Shown: positions 15,951-22,420 of the stretch, one piece after another
Numbering within the stretch: position 1 is the first letter of the stretch
How the letters are laid out: each line of letters opens with the position of its first letter
From: a virus
Strand: one strand, 5' to 3'
IMG/VR virus record: IMGVR_UViG_3300048925_000427
Coordinates: 1-24,291 of that record
DNA: 24,291 nucleotides
The notes under the pieces: model-generated
The model's input: the letters and a program-made list of their open reading frames with translations, nothing else
The model's database searches: none
What the model was told of the DNA's origin: nothing
Translations under genes and position numbers: made by a program

Positions 15951-16757
15951 ATGGCTAGTACGGATGATGTCGTTCGCTACCTGGCCAGGCGTATTACTGA
16001 GGTTATTTATCCCGGCGGCACCCGCTTACCGGGTATTGTAAACGCTTCAGTAAAAATCTATCCGGGCTGGCCTGTTCCTGAAGCATTGCAGAAGGATATC
16101 AATAATGGCGGTGTTCACATCTCCGTCTGGCCTCTTCCGACTGAGCGTAAGATCAACACTGCGTTGGGCACCCCCGGTCAGACGATGAGCAAGGGTAAAC
16201 CGACGCTTCAGTTCAGGGTAAATGGCAGCTTAATCAATGTTGAGGGTATTGCCTCTGCGCCCACTAATGTGCGGGTCAGCCTCGCTGACAGAACATATTT
16301 CTTCCATTTCCAGACAGGCGCCACGGCTGAAAAAGTCATTGAAAAGCTCTCATTAGAATTGCCCGGAACATTCACTGTACTCAGTAAACTGTGCGTCCTG
16401 ATGGTAAATCAGATCAGCGTTTACGCAACAACCACAGGGACGACAGTTCGGGAGCTGCGAAGACAGTTGAAGGATTTTCAGGTAACGGTGTGGGCACCCA
16501 CGCCGGATCTGAGAGGCCGCATCGGCACTGCGATTGATACCGCTCTTTCTGCGAAGTGTCATATTGACCTTAAGGATGGCGCGCCAGCACAGTTGCTCTA
16601 TGCCCGACAGTTTGATTCAGACAGATCAGAGAACTGGCATGTCTACCGACGTGACCTGGTATTCAGCGTGAATTACGCCACAACGCAGACCATCGCTGCA
16701 CCCGGTGTGATAAATACAGTTGTCACTCTGAACGGGCAGCAGCAGAGCACGCGGTAA
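15951..16757 (+). CDS. Hypothetical tail completion or terminator protein
   Basis: A 268-residue protein lying just before the sheath gene, the usual place for the tail terminator. The N-terminus (DVVRYLARRITEVIYPGG) and the later KDFQVTVWAPTPDLRGRIG, then IDTALSA segment are typical of proteins in this slot. The middle (about 80-165) carries an extra beta-rich stretch resembling a binding module (NVRVSLADRTYFFHFQTG). Coupled to the preceding gene (one-base gap). Role inferred from order and weak resemblance. Confidence 0.65.
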   Translation: MASTDDVVRYLARRITEVIYPGGTRLPGIVNASVKIYPGWPVPEALQKDINNGGVHISVWPLPTERKINTALGTPGQTMSKGKPTLQFRVNGSLINVEGIASAPTNVRVSLADRTYFFHFQTGATAEKVIEKLSLELPGTFTVLSKLCVLMVNQISVYATTTGTTVRELRRQLKDFQVTVWAPTPDLRGRIGTAIDTALSAKCHIDLKDGAPAQLLYARQFDSDRSENWHVYRRDLVFSVNYATTQTIAAPGVINTVVTLNGQQQSTR

Positions 16758-16798
16758 TCACTTTTTCAGCATCATTTTACTCACCCGGAGTCTCTCCT

Positions 16799-18442
16799 AT
16801 GCCGATTTATTCTGCCGGCGATCTCAACACGTCTGCACTTACAGCACCAGACCTTTACGTTCAGGTTATTCCACCCCGCGCCCGGTACATAAATGGCGTA
16901 CCTACAGACGGGCTGGGACTGGTGGGAGTAGCCGACTGGGGACCGGTTAACAGTGCCTTCCGTATTAACTCAGATAACGACATGGCTTTTTATCTGGGGC
17001 CGCCAAAAGACCAAAAGTACGATCTGGCTACGGCAGCTGCTATTTCCCTACAGCTGGGAGCCTCGAATCTGAACTGTGTGCGGGTCACCAACGGTAAGGA
17101 TAAAGCAGCCAGTGGACGGCTGTACAAAAAGGATGGCAAGCAAGCCCTGCTGCTGACTGCAATTTACAGCGGGACGCGAGGAAATCAGATTGTCGCCGGT
17201 ATTAATAGCGGAACGGCAGTCAATTCGAAAAAGCTGACAATCAGTCTTCCTGGCATCAGTGCTGAAGTCTTCGATAACATTCAGGGGGAAGGTGATGCGC
17301 TATGGGAGGCTATGGCTCATGCGGTAAACCACGGACAGATGAATATCCGGGGACCAAGCCAACTGGTGCATGCGTCGCTGGGGACAGCTCCAGTGGCAAC
17401 AGTGTCTGAAGCCGATAATCAGGATACTGATAACAATTCTAAGAAAGAAAAAACTGCAGATGTTGTAAAACCCGTTCAGCTTACAGGCGGGACTGATGGC
17501 ATTGAAGATGCCACCAGTAGCGACAAAAATAATCCATCAGTAGCTGTTTCAGAGAAAACGTTATTGGGCTCGGACGGCACGGTCTCAATCCGTACCGGGA
17601 TGTACGCATTACGCGGCTCCGGTTCGCAGGTTATCAATCTTATTGATGTCACGACCAGTGATTGCTGGCCCGCTATGGCCACTTTCGCACGTTCTGAAGG
17701 GGCGTATGCTATCAGCCAGGGCTCGGCTTCAACCGACTGCAAAGCACTGTCAGAGGCACTGAATAAATCGGGTGTTGATGACTGGCATCTTAAACTGATT
17801 GTAGGTGACTGGCCCTACTGGAAGGATACCTCAAATGGTATCAACCGTATGATAGCCCCCGCCACGTTTGAAGCCGCGAATATTGCTGCCCGAGCACCTC
17901 ACATCTCCACACTGAACAAACGTATTCCAGGCATTATTGCTACCGAACGACAACTCGCAGGGCGCTCTTATTCAGTTTCAGAAATTGGAGCCATTAACTC
18001 TGCCCGTCTGGACGTCATCACCAATCCCTGTCCGGGAGGCAATTATTTCGGCATGCGCTCCGGGCGCAATACGTCATCGAATCCGACCCAGAACGATGAC
18101 ACTTACACCCGCATGACCAATTTCCTCTCACTTACCATTGCGAAAAGTTTTGGTGATGTCATTGGTCAGAACCATACCGCTGATTTACGTCGTGAGACGA
18201 AAAGTACGCTCGAGTCTTTCCTGTCGGATCTTGAGTCACTGAAGATGATTGGCGATCCGAATGGCGGACCAGCTTTTGCTGTGCGCCTTGATGCTGGCAA
18301 CAATCCGGATGACCGCGTCGCACTGGGCTATATGACAGCCGATGTGCAGGTGAAGTACCTGAACGTGGTCCGCTATTTCCTGGTTAACCTGGAAGGAGGT
18401 GGCAGCGTGTCCATCTCCGTTTCGGACAGCCTGTCGCGCTGA
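16799..18442 (+). CDS. Contractile tail sheath protein
   Basis: The sheath contracts to drive the tail tube through the envelope; its presence makes this a myovirus-type phage. The 547-residue product has a sheath-like N-terminus (TAPDLYVQVIPPRARYINGVP, with GLGLVGVADWGPVN). A middle LTGGTDG (about residue 227) occurs in the strand that typically precedes the conserved domain. The C-terminal part contains IGAINSARLDVITNPCPGGN, then GYMTADVQVKYLNVVRYFLVNLEGGGSV. An acidic, Asn/Asp/Lys-rich linker (about 200-220) is probably surface exposed. The gene is preceded by a 41-base gap with GGAG near the ATG. Confidence 0.92.
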   Translation: MPIYSAGDLNTSALTAPDLYVQVIPPRARYINGVPTDGLGLVGVADWGPVNSAFRINSDNDMAFYLGPPKDQKYDLATAAAISLQLGASNLNCVRVTNGKDKAASGRLYKKDGKQALLLTAIYSGTRGNQIVAGINSGTAVNSKKLTISLPGISAEVFDNIQGEGDALWEAMAHAVNHGQMNIRGPSQLVHASLGTAPVATVSEADNQDTDNNSKKEKTADVVKPVQLTGGTDGIEDATSSDKNNPSVAVSEKTLLGSDGTVSIRTGMYALRGSGSQVINLIDVTTSDCWPAMATFARSEGAYAISQGSASTDCKALSEALNKSGVDDWHLKLIVGDWPYWKDTSNGINRMIAPATFEAANIAARAPHISTLNKRIPGIIATERQLAGRSYSVSEIGAINSARLDVITNPCPGGNYFGMRSGRNTSSNPTQNDDTYTRMTNFLSLTIAKSFGDVIGQNHTADLRRETKSTLESFLSDLESLKMIGDPNGGPAFAVRLDAGNNPDDRVALGYMTADVQVKYLNVVRYFLVNLEGGGSVSISVSDSLSR

Positions 18443-18475
18443 ATTCTGCCTTATTACTCATTCCGGAGATAAACC

Positions 18476-18907
18476 ATGCCAACCCTGGGCTACACCGTCG
18501 GGCGTGATATTGCTGTCGATATCAATACCCCCACGGGGAAACTGCGCATTCCCAAAATCATGAGCTTTGACTCAAAACCGCAGGTCTCAACCCATAAAAT
18601 CACACCGCTCAATGGCATTACCGACGAATTGCAGATCCCCGTCGGCTGGAACGGCACCATCGCTGCAGAGCGAATGGATGCCACGCTCGATGATTTCTGG
18701 GCGAAATGGGAAGACAACTATTACAATGGCATCGATCAGCCCCGCGGCACCATCACGGAAACCATCACCGAAGCCAACGGCACTGTCAGTGTGTATCGGT
18801 ATGAGGGCGTGTCGTTTCATCTCACCGATGCCGGTAACAAGCAGGGTGAAAAGACCGTGAACCAGACCCTGTCATGGACGGCAAACCGCCGTAAAAAAGT
18901 GAACTGA
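18476..18907 (+). CDS. Tail tube protein
   Basis: Forms the inner tube enclosed by the sheath. The 143-residue product begins MPTLGYTVGRDIAVDINTP and ends with an NQTLSWTANRRKKVN strand, a pattern seen in tube proteins of contractile-tail prophages. Size and the place directly after the sheath gene fit. The ATG has CCGGAG upstream. Expected to be abundant and coexpressed with the sheath. Confidence 0.88.
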   Translation: MPTLGYTVGRDIAVDINTPTGKLRIPKIMSFDSKPQVSTHKITPLNGITDELQIPVGWNGTIAAERMDATLDDFWAKWEDNYYNGIDQPRGTITETITEANGTVSVYRYEGVSFHLTDAGNKQGEKTVNQTLSWTANRRKKVN

Positions 18908-18917
18908 GGAGTAATCA

Positions 18918-19289
18918 ATGGTGCAGGTCAGAGTGCATGAAAAGCCGCCCGCAGTAGCGAAATCGCCGGTGAGATCAGACCTGGTCCGGGATGCCAGTGG
19001 GCGCGTTATCACCCTGCGTGAGCTGGATCCGGTTCAGGAATCCCGGCTGACGGTTGCGGTGGGCCCGGAAATGGCCATCAACGTGATGTACATGAACATG
19101 TATGCTTTTCCGGCTGCCGCTGTAGCTGACATCGACGGTGAGGAATACCCGTTACCACAGAATCCGAAGCAGATTGAAAGCATGCTTGCCATCCTGGGCA
19201 AAAGCGGGCTTAAAGCGGTGAGTGCCTTCCTTCGTGCAAGGTCGAAAGACGACGAAGATGAGGCCACGGAGACCGCCGCAAAAAACTAG
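18918..19289 (+). CDS. Tail assembly chaperone, short form (gpG-like)
   Basis: The 123-residue product lies in the slot between tube and later tail genes used by tail assembly chaperones. It has a globular N-terminal part (ITLRELDPVQESRLTVAVGP, then a membrane-like MNMYAFPAAAV region) and an acidic tail (DDEDEATETAAKN). A slippery heptamer A AAA AAC is the last sense sequence before its TAG stop. As in the lambda G/GT pair, most ribosomes should stop here while some shift -1 to make a longer form. Function is inferred from the frameshift architecture and position. Confidence 0.85.
   Translation: MVQVRVHEKPPAVAKSPVRSDLVRDASGRVITLRELDPVQESRLTVAVGPEMAINVMYMNMYAFPAAAVADIDGEEYPLPQNPKQIESMLAILGKSGLKAVSAFLRARSKDDEDEATETAAKN
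19280..19286 (+). other. Programmed -1 frameshift site A AAA AAC
   Basis: The heptamer is in the correct register (gcA AAA AAC TAG) directly before the stop of the short chaperone form. A -1 slip lets translation continue at 19286 for 61 codons. A GGTTTATAAACC dyad about 14 bases downstream may aid shifting. Confidence 0.85.
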
Positions 19290-19471
19290 CGCAGAACCCC
19301 GGGTTTATAAACCAGTGCTGGCTGATGAAAGCGGGGGTTCCGTTCAGCGTGATTTTCCCTGACCTGACAGAGCTGATGCCCCATGAGCGAATTGCCATGG
19401 GTGTTGTCATTGGCGAGCTTGAGGGTGGTACCTACAACTGGTGCACACGCAGGTGGGAGGAGGGTAAGTAG
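19286..19471 (+). CDS. Tail assembly chaperone, frameshift extension (T-like domain)
   Basis: The -1 frame from 19286 gives 61 residues beginning LAQNPGFINQCWLMKAGVPF and ending in a Trp-rich basic tail (NWCTRRWEEGK). The fused product would be about 184 residues. A free ATG lies at 19325, but no good ribosome-binding site precedes it. In this arrangement the T domain is thought to bring the tube subunit or tape measure to the assembling complex. The stop TAG shares a base with the GTG start of the next gene. Confidence 0.83.
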   Translation, partial: LAQNPGFINQCWLMKAGVPFSVIFPDLTELMPHERIAMGVVIGELEGGTYNWCTRRWEEGK

Positions 19472-19908
19472 TGGACCTTGAACAGTTTGCGCGAGAGATG
19501 TCATCTGCATCAGCCAGTATCGCCACCGGACTGGAGGCAGGTTTCCGCGTCATCGTGAAAGAAATTGAGGAAACAGCGAAGGAAGAAATTGGTGTGTATC
19601 AGCCCGCTTACGGGCCCTTTGATGCATGGGCACAACTCGCTGAGTCTACCAAAGCAGACCGCGTTCGTCAGGGGTACAGCGAAGATGAGCCGCTATTGCG
19701 CTCAGGCGAGCTCAGAGATTCCATCCAAAGTGAGATTGTGGGTCTGGCAGCCATCGTTGGGACCAAAAGTGAAATCGGGCTCTGGCAGGAGGTCGGCACC
19801 GAACACATACCGCCGCGTCCTTTCATTGGACCTGCATATGTAAGGAAGTTTGATCCGCTGATGGATTCGATTGGATTGGCGATATTGCGAGGATTCAAAG
19901 CCTGGTAA
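19471..19908 (+). CDS. HK97 gp10-like neck or tail-completion protein
   Basis: A 145-residue protein with the gp10-like pattern: a helical N-terminus (IATGLEAGFRVIVKEIEETA), LLRSGELRDSIQS, a VGTKSEIGLWQEVGTEHIPP core and the conserved RPFIGPAYVRKF end. It starts with GTG, overlapping the stop of the chaperone extension by one base (AGGAGGG upstream), so translation is coupled. Such proteins join head and tail or finish the tail. It is the last plus-strand gene before the reverse-strand island. Confidence 0.88.
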   Translation: MDLEQFAREMSSASASIATGLEAGFRVIVKEIEETAKEEIGVYQPAYGPFDAWAQLAESTKADRVRQGYSEDEPLLRSGELRDSIQSEIVGLAAIVGTKSEIGLWQEVGTEHIPPRPFIGPAYVRKFDPLMDSIGLAILRGFKAW

Positions 19909-20070
19909 AACAGAAGCCCGTTAGTGGTGGCTTATCGTGTGGACAAAAATCTGAGTCAAACATTTCCAATGAGAGCAGGTCTCATCACAGGGAAGTAGGA
20001 GACGATATGAGCATAACTGGTTAGTTGAGGATTTCATGCGAAGCGGCAAGAGTTGGAGGATGTAAGACAA

Positions 20071-20093
20071 ATAAAACCCGGCCGTAGCCGGGG
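20071..20093 (-). terminator. Intrinsic terminator of the peptidase-like operon (minus strand)
   Basis: Read on the minus strand, a 6-bp stem (CCCGGC / GCCGGG) with a 4-base loop is followed by TTTTAT. It lies 12 bases past the stop of the 52-residue gene, marking the end of that transcript and helping to insulate it from the tail operon. Confidence 0.85.
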
Positions 20094-20104
20094 TAAGTGG
20101 CTGA

Positions 20105-20263
20105 TTACCAACAGAATAGGCTCTCAGTCTTCTTTTCAGGTTCAGTATTTTCTGACTGCTTCTTCTTTAAAATTATAGAGTTATTCTCAGTCGTTCTAGA
20201 AGGGTTAAATTTTTTTTGCCATTCTCTGAGTTCGATTTCTTTTTTGAGATTTTCGCCTTTCAT
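20105..20263 (-). CDS. 52-residue Lys/Glu-rich protein paired with the Ntn hydrolase-like gene
   Basis: A small, highly charged, probably disordered or helical protein (MKGENLKKEIELREWQKKFN, then a Thr/Glu/Lys-rich C-terminus ending SLFCW). It starts nine bases after the stop of the 434-residue gene, with only a weak TAGGG as ribosome-binding site. It ends just before a terminator, so the two form a tight unit. No family is recognised. A role as adaptor, inhibitor or substrate-recruiting partner of the hydrolase is speculation from linkage. Confidence 0.6.
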   Translation of the reverse strand: MKGENLKKEIELREWQKKFNPSRTTENNSIILKKKQSENTEPEKKTESLFCW

Positions 20264-20272
20264 TTCAATACC

Positions 20273-21577
20273 CTATGATATGCGAGAGAAAAAATGATGG
20301 TTAAGATCTTTATCAAAGTAATGCTTGCGCTTCACCCATATAAATCCATCTCCTTTTGATATTATAGCAACATCAATTGGGCCGCCAACGGTTTCATTGT
20401 CGTTGGATACTTTTCGCTTGAAAGCTGTGAGGTTTACCAACGATTCTGCCATGTACGCCAAATCTTGCTTTGGTAAAAACTCTATCATTTCAGTTACTTT
20501 TGAACTGTATTTATCTGATATATGCCCCTCTACAGTACGCTGAAAATCAGATAAACTGTTTTCTAATAAGTCTTTCGCTTTAGCTATTAATGTTTCCTTT
20601 TCTTTAGCTGTTATATTTATTTTATTGATTTCATTGGATATATTTTCAAGCATTCCGTCGTGTTCAACAGATACTCCTGCAAACATAAACTGCTTTAAAC
20701 TTTTGCTGATACCATGAAGGAATGTTTCGACTTCTTCTTCTTGTGCATAAGCAAAGACGTTACTTGCACCTCCCGATGAGCTTTTTTCAGTATTAGGAGA
20801 GAATCTCAATTTCCTATTAAAGAAACCCAGAACGTCAAAGGCTAGTATTGCTGGCATATATTCTTGCTCACCATATCCAGCAAAAACTAATCCCGTGTTA
20901 TGCCCAAATGGAGATTTCTTGCATGTAATATATGCAAATAACTCAGCAATAACCTCATATAAGCTGTCAGGAATTACAATACCATCCTCTTTAATCAGTC
21001 GACTGTCACATATTTCTTTAGCTATAGGTGTGGCAAACTCTTTAGCTGACTGTATATCGCTGTCATTCATTCCTTCAAGGAATTCAGCGTTGGTTAGACC
21101 AGATAAGACAACTTTACATCCCTGCTCGATAAGGGTATATGTCTCTAAAATTGTTGGGCTTAAGCCTGTCTCATCAATTTTAGGCTCAATTAGTGTTTTT
21201 TCAATATGTGTTATTAAGGCGGGAAAGAATCTATTGTCGTAAGTTTCGATTAAATAGTTTTCACGGATGTCCATTGGGATAATATGTTCACCAGAGCACA
21301 AAAATTGCCAAAAGTCCTCAGCATATTGTTGTACTGTATCAAAAGATGAGTCACCAATCTTTTTTCTGTACTGCTTGATAATCATCTCCCATGGAATTCC
21401 GCAAAGAGAAGCAGTACCGAAAATCATAATTCCTACAGGGTGGTGTTTGCTGAGGGAAAATAGTTTATCGGCACCATTATAGATTTTATTAATATTATCC
21501 CCGCCGGATATGGTTACTGCTGAATCCGCTGCAAGAGATACTGCTGATTTATTAAAAACTGCAATTTCTGCTGTCAT
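20273..21577 (-). CDS. Divergent proteasome-beta/HslV-like Ntn hydrolase (putative threonine peptidase)
   Basis: A 434-residue protein not annotated by simple family recall, but with an Ntn-peptidase pattern. Thr2 becomes N-terminal once Met is removed. The first strand pair (TAEIAVFNKSAVSLAADSAVTI) places Asp at mature position 17, the position of the acidic active-site residue of proteasome beta. KIYNGADKLFSL (31-42) resembles archaeal HKNGKKLFQI, whose Lys33 is catalytic, and MIFGTASL (51-58) follows. Later blocks are LVFAGYGEQEYMPAILAFDV (230-249), SSSGGAS (266-272) and GGPIDVAIISKGDG (398-411); archaeal beta ends with GGMIDVAVITRKDG. It is twice the usual length, the extra being helical insertions near 75-225 and 275-370. 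The gene is AT-rich and opposite to the tail operon. Confidence 0.7.
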   Translation of the reverse strand: MTAEIAVFNKSAVSLAADSAVTISGGDNINKIYNGADKLFSLSKHHPVGIMIFGTASLCGIPWEMIIKQYRKKIGDSSFDTVQQYAEDFWQFLCSGEHIIPMDIRENYLIETYDNRFFPALITHIEKTLIEPKIDETGLSPTILETYTLIEQGCKVVLSGLTNAEFLEGMNDSDIQSAKEFATPIAKEICDSRLIKEDGIVIPDSLYEVIAELFAYITCKKSPFGHNTGLVFAGYGEQEYMPAILAFDVLGFFNRKLRFSPNTEKSSSGGASNVFAYAQEEEVETFLHGISKSLKQFMFAGVSVEHDGMLENISNEINKINITAKEKETLIAKAKDLLENSLSDFQRTVEGHISDKYSSKVTEMIEFLPKQDLAYMAESLVNLTAFKRKVSNDNETVGGPIDVAIISKGDGFIWVKRKHYFDKDLNHHFFSRIS

Positions 21578-21757
21578 AGTTCTGCCCCACTACTTCCCTA
21601 GTAAGTGTTTAGCGAACCAGTCTTGGGCTGATTTCGCGACATTAATGAAAGCTTCAACACGATAAGTGAACGCTTCATCAAACGGTGTTCAATTGAAGGT
21701 TAAGAATTATCCTATCCTATAGGTTTGCTTACCACCACCCTGATGGATGATCAGTGC

Positions 21758-21949
21758 TTACCGATAAGGCGCAGTCGGCCACTTCCTATAGGCAAATACA
21801 TACAACATGATGAAATGAATACCTGGGCATGAAAGCAGCAAGGCCATCTTCCAGCCAAACCCAGCTTTCTGAGCCATGCGAAAGCAGGGTATAAACATCA
21901 GCAACCAGATGATCAATGATAGGGCTGCCAGAGGGTTTGGTTGTTCCAT
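21758..21949 (-). CDS. Small inner-membrane protein
   Basis: This 63-residue protein has two predicted membrane segments: residues about 8-24 (AALSLIIWLLMFIPCF) and about 35-54 (MALLLSCPGIHFIMLYVFAY), with a short AQKAGFGWK loop and a basic end. The ATG at 21949 has a very good AAGGAG ribosome-binding site. The pattern of aromatic and Pro residues in the second segment occurs in several small membrane proteins of unknown role. In a prophage cargo site a superinfection or membrane-modifying role is possible but unsupported. Confidence 0.75.
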   Translation of the reverse strand: MEQPNPLAALSLIIWLLMFIPCFRMAQKAGFGWKMALLLSCPGIHFIMLYVFAYRKWPTAPYR

Positions 21950-22023
21950 TGAGTGTTCTCCTTGAGTTGCATGCTTTTGGTATCGGCAGTCAGCCTTAAT
22001 TATTCAGTGAGAATGAGCACTGT

Positions 22024-22284
22024 TTATGGCTTCTTTAGAAAATCAATCTGCACAAGCAGACGCTTATGTGTCTCGATGGCATCCCATATCTGGTCTTGAG
22101 TGTCACCGTCCCATTCGGGGCAAACTGCCAGTTCGGAGCGAAATTGCTTCAGCCTGATGTGAATAGCCGCCACTTCGTCGCGATTGCATCTTGTAGCGAT
22201 AAACTTGAGTTGAGCGTCAGTAGGTGACTTATAAAGCGACTGAACATCTCGGGATTTTTCAAATAACCGGGAGAGCTTATCCAT
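22024..22284 (-). CDS. Hypothetical 86-residue helical protein, first gene of the reverse-strand island
   Basis: A soluble, mostly helical protein (MDKLSRLFEKSRDVQSLYK, then a RDEVAAIHIRLKQFRSEL stretch and a closing ETHKRLLVQIDFLKKP). ATG at 22284 was chosen over the in-frame GTG at 22296 because AAAGG lies at good distance. A promoter-like element with two dyads is just upstream. No family is recognised. It could be a regulator of the island given its position and size, but no helix-turn-helix is clear. Confidence 0.7.
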   Translation of the reverse strand: MDKLSRLFEKSRDVQSLYKSPTDAQLKFIATRCNRDEVAAIHIRLKQFRSELAVCPEWDGDTQDQIWDAIETHKRLLVQIDFLKKP

Positions 22285-22299
22285 AGCCTGAGGCACCTT

Positions 22300-22345
22300 T
22301 AATTGGCATCAGGCCAATTATCGACAGGTTAACGTTAAAGTTCAG
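22300..22345 (-). promoter_or_regulatory. Candidate promoter/operator of the reverse-strand island
   Basis: On the minus strand, GATAAT (plus 22317-22322) is a good -10, with CTGAAC (plus 22340-22345) as a weak -35 at 17 bp. Two dyads overlap it: TTAACGTTAA (22329-22338) in the spacer and TAATTGGC / GCCAATTA (22300-22307, 22313-22320) across the -10 and start region. The arrangement suits repression in the lysogen or autoregulation. Confidence 0.5.
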
Positions 22346-22381
22346 TATCCCTTTTGTATGTTGCGCTCCGCAAACAGAATC

Positions 22382-22398
22382 GCCGCGGCGGTTTTTTT
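22382..22398 (+). terminator. Possible weak terminator before the tape measure gene
   Basis: A GC-rich palindrome (CGCCGCGGCG, starting at 22381) runs into seven T on the plus strand, but the stem has almost no loop and would be short. It could stop transcription that reaches the end of the island region; Q-modified polymerase should ignore it. Confidence 0.25.
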
Positions 22399-22420
22399 AT
22401 GCCTATAAAATGAGGTATTC

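Noticed and set aside
20097-20297. 66-codon plus frame at the edge of the reverse-strand island
   Set aside because: It is Phe/Ser-rich and has no ribosome-binding site; the minus-strand 52-residue frame explains the same bases better.
21590-21688. Minus-strand 32-codon tail (ends KSAQDWFAKHLLGK) before the hydrolase gene
   Set aside because: It reads like a protein end but has no start codon and an in-frame stop just upstream; too short to separate from chance, though it could be a gene remnant.
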